A stretch of DNA of 57,520 nt from Actinomycetota bacterium (GCA_020062425.1 JAGUWJ010000070.1:1-57520); one strand, 5' to 3'. Counted from the first letter of the stretch, positions 33,006 to 42,535 are shown. Notes: generated by a model from the sequence alone, not told the origin. Numbers and translations: made by a program.

Positions 33006-34247
33006 TTAGTCCACGGGTAGACCTTCGCGTTTAAGCCAGTCTTCGAACGGCTCGTGTCTGGTGGGCTCGTACCCCCCCTTGCCGAGCTTCCTGCCGGTCA
33101 TAGTGTACCGACCGAGCGAGCGAGCCGCCTGGACCAGCGCGTGCACGTGCTCGTGCGGTGTGCCGATCGGCACCAGATTGGCGAGCAGCGCGAAGCGCCC
33201 CTTTCCGGCACCGTCCCTGATCAGGCCTCTCACCGTCTCAAAGATGCGCTCGGGCGGGCCCTCCTCGATGAGCTCGGGGCGTACGTTCAGCATGAGGCAC
33301 ACATTCTTCTCGTCCGAGTACTCGCGCACTACTGGAACCCCCAGTGCCTCGTAGTCCTCAGCCCACACCAGCAGGAAGAGCGGGCGCAGCGCACTTACAG
33401 GGTTGCCCGCCATCATCTCCATCTTGACGTCCAGTATCTCCCTCGGGTCGCCGGCCTCCCTCTCCCCCCAGCTTCCCGTGTCGAGCACAGTGCGCATGAG
33501 TGAGTTGGTAGCCTTGATGACCTTCTGCACGTACGGCAGGCAAAACTCCCGCACCGCATCCACCTTCATGTTGGGAGCGGAGGCCCAGGCGTCGGACATC
33601 ACCACCATCGAGGGGTGGGCCACCTTCACCATGCTATCAATCCAGGGGACCACCACCTCCATGGAGAGGAACTCCATAAGGCGGTGTGCGAATGCGGGGT
33701 TCCGGCGCATGTCGCGCAGGAATCCCACGTAGCCGCGCGCCAGCACTGCCATGGTGAACGGCGAGCAGCAGTAGCACATGGGGGGCAGCTCCATGATGTC
33801 CATGAACCGGCGGTAGGACTCGAGGATGTACGGCATCCTGCCGCTCTTTCCCGGCACAGGCGGTTTGAGCTTCCTGAACTCCTCCTCGGAAGGGATGAGC
33901 GGCGAGCGCGAGTCGACGTCGGGCTCGCTCCCGTGCCTCCAGACGAGCGCCGCCCCCATCGCCTCCAGCTCGATGTTGTAAAAGTCGAACACCGGCGTGA
34001 AAAAGTCGAAGCCGAAGTACTTGGTGGTGTTGTAGGAGGCGTTCACGAACGGTACCGGCTCGCGGAAGAAAATCCTGGAGGAGAGCCCGTGGATTCCCAT
34101 TGCGTAGGTGTACGGCTGGATCAGGACCGGGACCCTGTCGGGGCGCCCAAAGAAACCCGCTATGAGGCGCTCGAATCCGTCGAGTTCGAAGACCCTGAGA
34201 CCCTTTGAGTAGGCAAGCGCGCGGTTGAGCCTGGCGTAAACGCCCAC
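33006..34247 (-). CDS. uroporphyrinogen-decarboxylase-type (MtaA-like) methyltransferase
   Basis: A 413-residue protein of the UroD superfamily, which includes the cobamide:CoM methyltransferases and subunits that move methyl groups to or from corrinoid proteins. The corrinoid gene directly upstream (stop touching this start, GTG at 34247) makes a methyl-transfer role likely. The zinc motif HxCG of MtaA-type enzymes is not found: the corresponding strand reads VLDTGSWGE. PIGTPHEHVHALV near the C-terminus fits the family turn. The missing ligands suggest a different chemistry or accessory role. Confidence 0.8.
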   Translation of the reverse strand: MGVYARLNRALAYSKGLRVFELDGFERLIAGFFGRPDRVPVLIQPYTYAMGIHGLSSRIFFREPVPFVNASYNTTKYFGFDFFTPVFDFYNIELEAMGAALVWRHGSEPDVDSRSPLIPSEEEFRKLKPPVPGKSGRMPYILESYRRFMDIMELPPMCYCCSPFTMAVLARGYVGFLRDMRRNPAFAHRLMEFLSMEVVVPWIDSMVKVAHPSMVVMSDAWASAPNMKVDAVREFCLPYVQKVIKATNSLMRTVLDTGSWGEREAGDPREILDVKMEMMAGNPVSALRPLFLLVWAEDYEALGVPVVREYSDEKNVCLMLNVRPELIEEGPPERIFETVRGLIRDGAGKGRFALLANLVPIGTPHEHVHALVQAARSLGRYTMTGRKLGKGGYEPTRHEPFEDWLKREGLPVD

Positions 34248-34883
34248 CTAGCTCACCTCCAGCAGGCGGTCGGCGAGCCTCACCGCGGCGAAGGCGTCCT
34301 CCCCATAGCCGTCGGCGCCCACCGCGTCGGCGTACTCCTCGGTGACAGCCGCTCCGCCTACAATCACCTTCACTCTCGAGCGCAGGCCCGCAGCAATGAG
34401 CGCAGCCACCACCCCCTCGATGTTCCTCATGGTGGTGGTCATGTAGGCGCCGAGGCCCAGCACCCGGGCGTCGTGCTCGCGGACAGCCTCCACGAAACGC
34501 GCCGCCGGCACATCCACCCCCAGGTCGACGACTTCGTACATGGAGGCACGCAGCATTGCCATGACTATGTTCTTGCCGAGGTCGTGCGCGTCTCCCTCCA
34601 CCGTACCGATGACCACGCGCCCCTTCCAGCAGCCGGTCCCGGCCCGGAGCCCGGGCTCGAGCATGGTCATTACCTCCCTGAACGCTTCGCATGCGAGGAC
34701 CACATCGGGGAGGAAATACTCGTCATCCTGCCAGAGGCGCCCGGCCTCGTATACGCCTTCTATCGCGGCGTTCAGGACAACACCGGCCTCGACGCCTTCT
34801 TCGAGCGCGGCCCTGGCGGCGGCGCTGGCGTCTTCCTCCTCGCCTTCGCATACGCCCTTCTGCAGATCGTCATGCCAGCCCAA
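34248..34883 (-). CDS. corrinoid (B12-binding) methyltransferase protein
   Basis: A 211-residue methyl-carrier protein. An N-terminal helical cap (DDLQKGVCEGEEEDAS to DDEYFLPDVVLACEAF) is followed by the Rossmann B12 domain with DAHDLGKN (His100 the lower cobalt ligand), then GLGAYMTTTMRNIEG and VKVIVGGAAVTEEYADAVGADGYGED. TTG at 34883 follows AAAGGAG. Operon with the UroD-type gene. The substrate-specific partner methyltransferase (MtaB/MttB type) is not seen. Confidence 0.9.
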   Translation of the reverse strand: MGWHDDLQKGVCEGEEEDASAAARAALEEGVEAGVVLNAAIEGVYEAGRLWQDDEYFLPDVVLACEAFREVMTMLEPGLRAGTGCWKGRVVIGTVEGDAHDLGKNIVMAMLRASMYEVVDLGVDVPAARFVEAVREHDARVLGLGAYMTTTMRNIEGVVAALIAAGLRSRVKVIVGGAAVTEEYADAVGADGYGEDAFAAVRLADRLLEVS

Positions 34884-34980
34884 ATATACTCCTTTCCGGG
34901 TTTCCGAATCCTCATCACCTCGAGAAGGTGAGAATATCTGGTGATCGTTTTAATGTACAACCTGAAGGATTGCCGCGGAC

Positions 34981-36183
34981 TCAGGCGGGCGGCGGACCCA
35001 TAGCGCCGGAGGCGATCACCTGGTCGGCCTCGGTGGAAGACTTGCCCAGCAGCTCCTCCAGGAACCACCGGTTGTGCTCGCCCAGCGCGGGGGCCGGGCC
35101 GCGAACCTTGACCTCGCTGTTGGTGGCCTTGACCGCGGGCCCGAAGATGGTCAGCTTGCCCGCGTTCGGCTGGTCCAGCTCGACCAGCATGCCGCGCGCC
35201 GCGGTGTGCGGGTTCTCAACGACCTGCTTCACGTTGTTGACCGGGGCCGCCGGCACACCCTGCTCCATGAGCAGCGGGATGATCTCCTCGTTGGTGAACC
35301 GGGTGGACCACTCCTCGATGATCTTCTTCAACTCGGGCTCGTGCTCGTTACGCTTCATGACGTCGCTGAAGCGCTCGTCCTTCGCGAGCTCCGGCTTGCC
35401 CATGGCCTTGCACAGGTTCTCGAACGGCCCGTCGCCCGCGCAGATGATGAGCACGTAAGAGTCCTTGGTGCTGAAGGTGTCAAACGGCGTCACGTACGGG
35501 TAGCGGTTCCCGGTGCGCCCCGGTATGTTGCCGGTCACCGTGTAGTCTACGAACTTCGCCTCCAGCTGGTTTATGGCGACGTCGTACATGGATACGTCGA
35601 GATATTCGCCCTCCCCGGTGACCTCGCGGGCGAAGAGCGCCGCGGCTATGCTGAAGGCCGCGAAGATGGCGGTGGTGATGTCCACTATGAGGGTGCCGGT
35701 GCGGAGCGGAGGCCCGTCGGGGAACCCGGTGGTGCTCATGAGACCGGCCATGGCCTGGATGACCGCGTCGTAACCGGGAAGCGGCGAGAGCGGGCCGAAC
35801 TGCCCGTACCCAGATATCGAGCACATGACCAGCCTTGGATTGATGGCCTTGAGGGTCTCGTAATCGATGCCCAGCTTGGCCATGGTGCCCGGGGTGTAGT
35901 TCTCGACTACCACGTCGGAGACGGCGGCCAGCTCTTTGAAGAGCGCGACCCCCTCGGGGCTCTTCAGGTCGAGGGTTATGCCGCGTTTGCCGTGATTCAG
36001 CACCACGAACGAGACAGACATGCTGCCCTGGTACGGCGGGAACAGCCGTGCGTCGTCTCCACGGACGGGCTTCTCGACCTTGATGACGTCAGCTCCCATG
36101 TCGGAGAGGAAGAAAGTGCAACCCGGCCCCGCGACGGTGTTGGTGAAATCGATTACCCTCACACCTTCCAGCATTGAACGCAT
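34981..36183 (-). CDS. family III CoA-transferase
   Basis: A 400-residue CaiB/BaiF-type CoA-transferase, which moves CoA between carboxylic acids via an Asp-bound anhydride. The likely catalytic Asp is Asp168 (TLIVDITTAIF), at the position of Asp169 in formyl-CoA transferase. GVRVIDFTNTVAGPGCTFFLSDMG is the family start, split here as VRVIDFTNTVAGPG and FFLSDMGADVIKVE. ATG at 36183 follows GAGAGGAG. It heads the minus-strand group ending in the two SDRs; the acid could be the substrate of that pathway. Confidence 0.92.
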   Translation of the reverse strand: MRSMLEGVRVIDFTNTVAGPGCTFFLSDMGADVIKVEKPVRGDDARLFPPYQGSMSVSFVVLNHGKRGITLDLKSPEGVALFKELAAVSDVVVENYTPGTMAKLGIDYETLKAINPRLVMCSISGYGQFGPLSPLPGYDAVIQAMAGLMSTTGFPDGPPLRTGTLIVDITTAIFAAFSIAAALFAREVTGEGEYLDVSMYDVAINQLEAKFVDYTVTGNIPGRTGNRYPYVTPFDTFSTKDSYVLIICAGDGPFENLCKAMGKPELAKDERFSDVMKRNEHEPELKKIIEEWSTRFTNEEIIPLLMEQGVPAAPVNNVKQVVENPHTAARGMLVELDQPNAGKLTIFGPAVKATNSEVKVRGPAPALGEHNRWFLEELLGKSSTEADQVIASGAMGPPPA

Positions 36184-36335
36184 CTTGATCTCCTCTCGGT
36201 CAGGTACCGGGGTCGATTTCCCCGGCGGCGGTATCACTCCTGCAGTTCGCGTGCGCACCGATAGCTGGCTCCTGGTGAGATTCTACTATTACGGCGGTTT
36301 TAAGACATGTGGATCCAGATATGTCCTACGGGCTA

Positions 36336-36366
36336 TTGACTCATCGGTGGACCAGTGAATAAGAAT
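36336..36366 (+). promoter_or_regulatory. candidate promoter before the lipase-like gene
   Basis: TTGACT (36336-36341), an 18-base spacer and TAAGAA (36360-36365) lie about 95 bases before the ATG at 36460, in the region shared with the divergent CoA-transferase gene. Confidence 0.35.
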
Positions 36367-36459
36367 CGCGTTTATAGACTGTCATGTCATTAGTCAGGCA
36401 TGCCAGCCGGTCGGCGACTCGATGTGGTTACGGAGATGGCGAGGGCAAGGGGGGATCCA

Positions 36460-37794
36460 ATGAAGAAAAGCACCACAACAATCCTGATCGTTTTTCTGGT
36501 CGCGTTGATGCTGTTGTTGCCGGCCGCTTCCGGCGCATCAATCATGAACGCCTGCGCCGCGGAGCAGGACCTCTACACGGCACGCACACTGGACGGAGTG
36601 GACCTGGTTGTGAAACGGTACCGTCCCGACGACTCGAGCGCGCTGAACATCGGTGCGCAGCCGCTGATACTCATGCCCGGCGTCATCTGCAACCATAACC
36701 TCTTCGACGTGCTCACCCCGGATTGCGAGTCCTACGAGGTCACGCTCCCCGGGACTCTGGCGCCGTGGGCTGTAGGTGATGCCTACATCCAGGCCGATCC
36801 CATGAAGTACTAAAGCCTCGCCTTCTATCTCTGGCAGCAGGGCTACGACGTCTGGCTTGCAAACTACCGCGGGCAGGGAAGGGCTCCCGTGCTGAGCGGC
36901 GGCGCGACCGGATACGCCATCGACGAGCTGGGCATCTACGACATGCCCGCCATAATCACCAAAGTCAGAGAGGTGACCGGGCAGAAGCCGGTGTGGATCG
37001 GCCACAGCCTGGGGACGGTGATGGCCTTCGTGTACCTCCAGGGAGCGAAGTTCAGCTCGCCCACAGACGCGAACTCCGACGTGGTATCCGATCCCGGCCT
37101 GGCTGCCGAACGCAACAACGGGAGCGGGGCGCAGGCGTTGAAGGGGCTCGTGAGCCTCGACGGCCCCGTAGTGCCGGGAGGTTCGATCCCGCTGCTCATG
37201 CAGCCGATACTGTGGACCTCCCTATCGGTTCCCCTGTACCTAGACTTGAGGCCGTTCACCGCAACGCTCGGAGGGGTAGCAGCCGACCCGATAATGGCCT
37301 TCGAGTCAACGGCACAGTATCTGTGGGGTCTGGTGGGCTATCCGGACTTGAGCCTGCTGAACCTCGCCATGCTGATAAAGCCGGAGAACATGGACAGCAA
37401 CGTTTCTGAGTACTTCTTCAAGTACGTGCTGAACGGCGTGAGCACCCGGGTGGTAGCCCATATCTCTGACGAGATCGTCCAGGGGAAACTGAGAGAGGAT
37501 TACCGCAATGGATTCCTCAACTTCCTCCGGGTGAGCCCGCCCCCGGCGTGGTGCTGGGACGGCTACTATTACTATTCGGACAACCTCCACAAAATAACCC
37601 TGCCCTCGCTGGTCATAGCCGACTCCACGAGAAACATCGCCAACCCCGAGGATATCAAGTGGTTCTACGACGCGAAAACCCGCGACGCGGCCGACGCGTA
37701 CTTCCAGATACCCGGCACCGCGCACGTGGACCTGGTGATGGGGAAGAACGCGCCGTACGAGCTCTTCCCGAAGATAACCGACTGGCTCGAGTAG
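36460..37794 (+). pseudogene. secreted lipase-like alpha/beta hydrolase with in-frame TAA
   Basis: ATG at 36460 (AAGGGGGG upstream) begins a signal peptide (TILIVFLVALMLLLPAASGA) and hydrolase N-terminus (LILMPGVICNHNLFD). A TAA at 36811-36813 interrupts the frame; the same frame then continues as SLAFYLWQQGYDVWLANYRGQGRAP and on to the nucleophile elbow IGHSLGTVM, giving about 444 codons in all. This resembles the gastric/lysosomal lipase group. TAC to TAA by one base would account for the stop. TAA is not a known recoding codon here. Translation from the ATG at 36889 would lack the signal peptide. Confidence 0.7.
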
Positions 37795-37839
37795 CAGCGG
37801 AAGCTAAGAACTAAAGACTGATCCGCCAGGACAGCCCGA

Positions 37840-37886
37840 AGGCCGCCTCCCCGGATTGTACCGTCCGGGGGGCGGCTTCCTTATGC
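37840..37886 (+). terminator. terminator after the lipase-like gene
   Basis: GCCGCCTCCCCGGA and TCCGGGGGGCGGC (37843-37876) form a long GC-rich stem round a short loop, followed by TTCCTT, 45 bases after the stop at 37794. Confidence 0.7.
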
Positions 37887-38023
37887 ACGTAGAGCTAAGG
37901 GCGTGAAGCCCGACGGAGTCAACGAAATAGGCCGGGCTGGAGCAGTTGGAGAGTATGGTGTTCCTCTTGACGATCTCGATCTCAGACTAGCTTTCTTACA
38001 AGAAGTAGGCCGGATTCAGATGC
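37887..38023. other. intergenic region upstream of the formate dehydrogenase promoter
   Basis: No coding frame seen. AGCCCG and CGGGCT can pair across 37910-37938, and AA(A/G)TAGGCCGG occurs twice (near 37926 and 38005). I cannot assign a riboswitch or element; position before the promoter suggests activator binding at most. Confidence 0.35.
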
Positions 38024-38051
38024 TTGCATATCTTTTTGATTTCTGTATTAT
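38024..38051 (+). promoter_or_regulatory. promoter of the fdhA-metV-metF cluster
   Basis: TTGCAT (38024-38029), a 16-base AT-rich spacer and TATTAT (38046-38051), about 90 bases before the fdhA GTG. It is the only good promoter seen for the whole 8 kb run. Confidence 0.6.
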
Positions 38052-38141
38052 AGATTCCCACTAGTCACTGGCGTTGATTGTTGCCCTGTGCAGCCCGATT
38101 ATGAGGAGAGTTCTTCGCCCGGGATGAGGAGTTGACTCCAA

Positions 38142-40832
38142 GTGGCGAGTACCTCTATCCGTATAGACGGGAAACGAGCTTCAGTCTATCCTGACTCAAC
38201 AATCCTTGCCCTTGCCCGCAGCCTTGGCGTTTCGATTCCAACACTGTGCGACCACCCTCTCCTTACTCCCATAGGTTCCTGCGGTGTTTGCGTTGCGGAA
38301 GACCTTTCAAGCGGAAGACTCGTGACCACGTGTAACACACCTGCTGAGCCTGGCATGGATATAAGAACGGATTCGCCGAGGGCCCTCGAGGCTAGGAGGC
38401 GAACGCTCGAACTCATTCTTACCAATCACCCCGAGACATGCGTTATATGCGAGAAAGGAAACGCCTGCCAGCTGCGCGATCTCGCCTCTGGAATGGGCCT
38501 CGCGCTCTCGAGCGAGAAGCGTGTCGGTACCCTGCGCGGGATAGTGGACGCGAACCCGTTCATCCACCGTGACCTGTCCAAATGCATCGGCTGCCAGATC
38601 TGCGTGCGAGCCTGCAGGGAAATACAAGGCGCCGAAGCCGTGGAGTTCACCGGGATCAGCACGGGCAGCTCGCCACTGACGGCGAATGACAGCGAGCTAG
38701 CCGGCTCCGCCTGCGAGCTGTGTGGCCTCTGCGTCGCGATGTGCCCGGTGGGCGCACTCATCGAGAAACCGAGCAAGCATACAGGCACTGAGGATCGAAG
38801 GGCTACGGTAATTTGCCCCTACTGCGGGGTGGGCTGCACGCTCGAACTACGCATCCGCGAAGACCGTATCGTCGGCGTGGGTGCGGACGTAAGCGGCTCC
38901 GTGAACGGACCAAGTCTGTGCGCCAAGGGCAGATACGGGCTGGGCTACGTCGGTCACCCTGACCGCCTGACAGCTCCCCTCGTCCGCGAAGGTGACGAGC
39001 TGGTCGAGACATCTTGGGAAGACGCGCTCAAACGCTTCACTGAAGGCCTGCGGCGCATTACAGAAAAGCACGGCGCGGACGCAGTCGGGGTGCTCGCCTC
39101 GGCCAAAGCGACGAACGAGGAGAACTACCTCATACAGAAGTTCACCCGCGCCTGTATCGGCACCAACAACGTCGACCACTGCGCCAGGTTGTGCCACAGC
39201 CCGACCGTCGCCGGTCTGTCGGCAGCGTTTGGCAGCGGGGCCATGACCAACTCGCTCGAGGACCTCGCCGAGGCCGATGTCATCCTGCTCACCGGGACGA
39301 ACACCATCGAGAACCACCCCGTAATCGCGCAAATGATAAAGACGGCCGTCCTCTCAGGCGGAACGCGGCTAATCGTCAGCGATCCCAGGGATATATCGAT
39401 GGCACGTTACGCTGAGGTGACCCTTAGTCCGCGGCTGGGTACCGATGTCGCCTGGCTCAACGGAATGGCGAACGTGGTGCTGAGCGAGGGGCTGGCAGAC
39501 GAGCGCTTCATCAAGGAACGCACAGAGGACTTCGACGAGTGGCGCGCCTCGGTGGAACCATACACGCCGGAGCTAGTGCGTAAGATAACGGGCATAAAGC
39601 CAGCAGACTTGAAGTGGGCCGCGCGCCTCTACGCCTCGGCGAGCGCAGCGGCCATCTATTACGCCATGGGCATTACCCAACACTCCACGGGTACAGACAA
39701 TGTCAAGGCCGTTGCCAACCTCGCGATGCTTACCGGCAACATCGGCCGGCCGGGCACCGGGGTCAACCCGCTGCGCGGTCAGAACAACGTGCAGGGCGCC
39801 TGCGACGTGGGAGCGCTGCCAAACGTCTTCCCCGGGTACCAGCAGGTTACCGACAAGAAGGTCCGTAAGGAGTTCGAGAAAGCATGGGGAGTGAAACTCC
39901 CCGCTGCGCCCGGGCTCACGGTTACCGAGATGATAGAAGCCGCGGCGAAGGGCAAGCTCAAGGCGATGTACATCATAGGAGAGAACCCCGTGATGACAGA
40001 ACCCGACGCGAGCCACGCGGAAGCGGCGCTTTGCAAACTGGACTTTCTCGTCATTCAGGACATATTCCTCACTGAATCGGCGGCGATAGCCGACATCGTT
40101 CTGCCAAGCATGGCGTCCGTCGAGAAGGAGGGTACCTTCACTAACACCGAGCGCCTTGTGCAGAGATCGCGCGCCGCCGTTCCCGCCCCCAGCCAGGCCA
40201 GGAGCGACGCGGACATCGTATGCGACATCGCGGGACTCATGAAATACCCTATGAACTACTCGGGGCCGTCCGCGGTCATGGAGGAGATATCTTCACTTAC
40301 ACCGTCATACGGCGGCATTTCCTACAGCCGGCTCGGGCGGCGCGGATTGCGCTGGCCATGCCCGGACTCGAAGCACAGGGGCACCAAGATCCTTCACTTG
40401 AAAGAGTTCACGCGGGGCAAGGGGAAGTTCCACCCCGTCGAATACATACAACCGGCGGAGATGCCCGATGAAGAATACCCGTTCATTCTCACCACCGGGA
40501 GAATGCCCTACCAGTTCCATGCCGGATCGATGTCTCGCCGGTCGGCCGCTCTCGACGAATACACGCCCGAGGGCTGGGCAGAGCTGAACCCGAGTGACGC
40601 AAAAAGTCTTGGGATAAAGGAGGGCGATCCTATAGAGTTATCCTCCAGGCGGGGCACCGTTCGAACTACCGCCCGGCTGAGCAGACGCTCTCCAAGGGGA
40701 GCGGTCTTCATGAGTTTCCATTTCGCCGAACAGGCGGCAAACAAGTTGACAAACCCCGTCCTCGATAAGGAAGGAAAGATTCCGGAGTTCAAAGTCTGCG
40801 CGGTGCGGGTCGAACCGGCCGTCCCCGAGTGA
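38142..40832 (+). CDS. fdhA: formate dehydrogenase catalytic subunit with NuoG-like N-terminus (Cys form)
   Basis: An 896-residue molybdenum/tungsten formate dehydrogenase interconverting formate and CO2. Clusters in order: 2Fe-2S (Cys36, 47, 50, 64), His96/Cys100/103/109 4Fe-4S, two ferredoxin clusters (Cys148-158 and 191-201), then CPYCGVGC (225-232) with Cys260 at the MGD domain. The metal ligand is Cys351 in CARLCHSPT, followed by His352; so it is the Cys, not selenocysteine, form. This NuoG-like layout occurs in soluble cytoplasmic FDHs that couple to NuoE/F-like or hydrogenase subunits. GTG at 38142 follows GAGGAG by about ten bases. It is the first gene of the operon; the next start overlaps or nearly overlaps its stop. 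Confidence 0.93.
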   Translation: MASTSIRIDGKRASVYPDSTILALARSLGVSIPTLCDHPLLTPIGSCGVCVAEDLSSGRLVTTCNTPAEPGMDIRTDSPRALEARRRTLELILTNHPETCVICEKGNACQLRDLASGMGLALSSEKRVGTLRGIVDANPFIHRDLSKCIGCQICVRACREIQGAEAVEFTGISTGSSPLTANDSELAGSACELCGLCVAMCPVGALIEKPSKHTGTEDRRATVICPYCGVGCTLELRIREDRIVGVGADVSGSVNGPSLCAKGRYGLGYVGHPDRLTAPLVREGDELVETSWEDALKRFTEGLRRITEKHGADAVGVLASAKATNEENYLIQKFTRACIGTNNVDHCARLCHSPTVAGLSAAFGSGAMTNSLEDLAEADVILLTGTNTIENHPVIAQMIKTAVLSGGTRLIVSDPRDISMARYAEVTLSPRLGTDVAWLNGMANVVLSEGLADERFIKERTEDFDEWRASVEPYTPELVRKITGIKPADLKWAARLYASASAAAIYYAMGITQHSTGTDNVKAVANLAMLTGNIGRPGTGVNPLRGQNNVQGACDVGALPNVFPGYQQVTDKKVRKEFEKAWGVKLPAAPGLTVTEMIEAAAKGKLKAMYIIGENPVMTEPDASHAEAALCKLDFLVIQDIFLTESAAIADIVLPSMASVEKEGTFTNTERLVQRSRAAVPAPSQARSDADIVCDIAGLMKYPMNYSGPSAVMEEISSLTPSYGGISYSRLGRRGLRWPCPDSKHRGTKILHLKEFTRGKGKFHPVEYIQPAEMPDEEYPFILTTGRMPYQFHAGSMSRRSAALDEYTPEGWAELNPSDAKSLGIKEGDPIELSSRRGTVRTTARLSRRSPRGAVFMSFHFAEQAANKLTNPVLDKEGKIPEFKVCAVRVEPAVPE

Positions 40833-40843
40833 GGAGAGGCCTC

Positions 40844-42493
40844 GTGGATGTGCGCGGTCCTGGGAGTGCGCTGATCGAGCGTCTGCTCGAGGAGAGCGAC
40901 AGGAAAGGGTTCCTTGAACCTGCGGCGGTAGATCGTGTTTCGCGAGAGCTTTCAGTGCCCGCGAGCAGGGGCTACTCCATCGCGGGGCAACTGGAGTACT
41001 TTCGCTTCTCTCCTTCGCCGGAGGGACAGGTGAAGATCTGTAGCGGTCCCGCTTGCAGGCTCGCCGGCTCATCGCATACAGTTCAAGCTTTGGAAGCCCT
41101 GCCAGGCGCTGGCCCGGTGCCGCTTCTGGGAAGTCCGATCTGGCATACCCCTATCCTCGCTGCAGTACCTGACAGGAAAGGCACCGCGATGGCCCGAAGC
41201 GTCAAGCCCGGAGATGAGCTGGCAACGGCGGACCTCCAGAGGGCTCCTCTGGCGACCGTAGAGGAGCCCACCAGGGAGCTTCTATCGGGCAAGGGCGAAC
41301 TGCTCGGGGGCCTCAAGCGCCGCCGCTCGCCCGCGGATTACTTCAGGTCGGGCGCGAGACGTCTCGTCATGTTCCTGGAGCGGAGCACTCCGGGAGAGAC
41401 GCTTCGCGCGATGAAAGCCTCACGCCTTATCGACACCGCCTCCGGTCACGAGGTCGCCGACATCATCGAGGATATCGCGAACGGAGAAGCGCCTTCCGGA
41501 ATGATCGTCTGCGACACGGGAGGGCGCGAGCCCGAAAACGACACCGCCTCAATCCTGGCGTGGGCAGACCCGATGGGAGTTATCGAGGGGATGCTTATTG
41601 CGGCGCACGCTGCTGGAGTGGGCCGGGTCATGCTTTTCGTGCCGCACGAGCACCGTGGGCTCAAGGAATCATTCGCCCGCTCAATTGCTGATCTCAAGCG
41701 CTATGGATTGTGGCCAGCGGTCGATGTAGAGATGTTCGCCGCGCCCAATTTCATCCCCGCCGACCGCGAGATTGGCATCGCGTCGCTCTACGAAGGTCTG
41801 ACCTTGAGCGAGGGCGCCTCCCGCGCCAAAGCTTCACCCATGCGCCTCTGGGGTGCCGATGTCTTTATTTCGGACCCTGAGGTCTTTCTGAGGATTTCTA
41901 AGTTGGTTTCCGGCCGCGGAAAAGCAGCGACGTCGAGAATCATTTCGGTAGGCGGCCGTGTCAACAGGCCATGCGTCGCCGAGGCGGCACTCACTTCGAC
42001 GGCTGGCGAGGTCATCAGTGAGTCCGCGGGCGGAATCCCCGACGGCAGTGCCATCAAGGCGGTACACTTCGGCGGAGCCTACGGTGGCCCACTCAGGCCG
42101 GTGGCGTTGAATTCTGGGCTGCGTAGCCTGTTCGGCAGGCTCGATAGCGCGGGGAGCGGCCAGATCCTTTTGATCGACCGAGACACCTGCATGGTCTCGT
42201 GGGCCGAGTACTTCGCTTGGCTCGGCGAGCAGCTTTGCTGCGGAGCATGCGCCGTGGGAAGGCTGGGGCCCTCCTTCGTGAGACGGCTGATCGGAAAAAT
42301 AACCTCTGGAAAGGGAGAGCTGTCAGACCTCGAGGAGATACGCAACACTATCGAACTCATGAAGGAGACCTCGCTTTGCCCGCAGGGCGGCAGGATCCTG
42401 AACCCGGTCCTGTTCGCCCTCGAAAACTTTTCTGGAGAGTTTGAAGAACACATTAGCAAGAAGAAGTGCCAAGCTGGAGTCTGCTGGCCATAG
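40844..42493 (+). CDS. degenerate NuoE-NuoF-like fusion, partner of FdhA
   Basis: A 549-residue protein. The N-terminal 130 residues are like NuoE (24 kDa, thioredoxin fold) with CSGPAC (C66, C71) but without the second Cys pair of the 2Fe-2S site. The rest follows NuoF (51 kDa): MIVCDTGGREPENDTASI and GVIEGMLIAAHAAGV match the place of the NADH/FMN NADEGEPGTFKDR and IEGMIIAA segments but are altered, and the FMN glycine loop is replaced by LKRRRSPADYF. The C-terminal cluster reads CCGAC...SLCPQG, with the third Cys missing. So NAD and some clusters are probably lost. GTG at 40844 has AGGAGAGG; GTG 40829 overlaps the stop. An electron bridge between FdhA and MetVF is inferred. Confidence 0.75.
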   Translation: MDVRGPGSALIERLLEESDRKGFLEPAAVDRVSRELSVPASRGYSIAGQLEYFRFSPSPEGQVKICSGPACRLAGSSHTVQALEALPGAGPVPLLGSPIWHTPILAAVPDRKGTAMARSVKPGDELATADLQRAPLATVEEPTRELLSGKGELLGGLKRRRSPADYFRSGARRLVMFLERSTPGETLRAMKASRLIDTASGHEVADIIEDIANGEAPSGMIVCDTGGREPENDTASILAWADPMGVIEGMLIAAHAAGVGRVMLFVPHEHRGLKESFARSIADLKRYGLWPAVDVEMFAAPNFIPADREIGIASLYEGLTLSEGASRAKASPMRLWGADVFISDPEVFLRISKLVSGRGKAATSRIISVGGRVNRPCVAEAALTSTAGEVISESAGGIPDGSAIKAVHFGGAYGGPLRPVALNSGLRSLFGRLDSAGSGQILLIDRDTCMVSWAEYFAWLGEQLCCGACAVGRLGPSFVRRLIGKITSGKGELSDLEEIRNTIELMKETSLCPQGGRILNPVLFALENFSGEFEEHISKKKCQAGVCWP

Positions 42494-42535
42494 CGAATAA
42501 TCCTCTCGGTCCAGGCGGAACTGCAAGGAGTTGAG

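Noticed and set aside
36811-36813. Stop read as selenocysteine or pyrrolysine
   Set aside because: The codon is TAA, which is not used for either residue.
37887-38023. THF or cobalamin riboswitch before the fdhA cluster
   Set aside because: The region lies upstream of the promoter and lacks the conserved cores of either class.
39189-39194. Selenocysteine in formate dehydrogenase
   Set aside because: The metal-ligand codon is TGC (Cys351) and no SECIS-like hairpin was needed.
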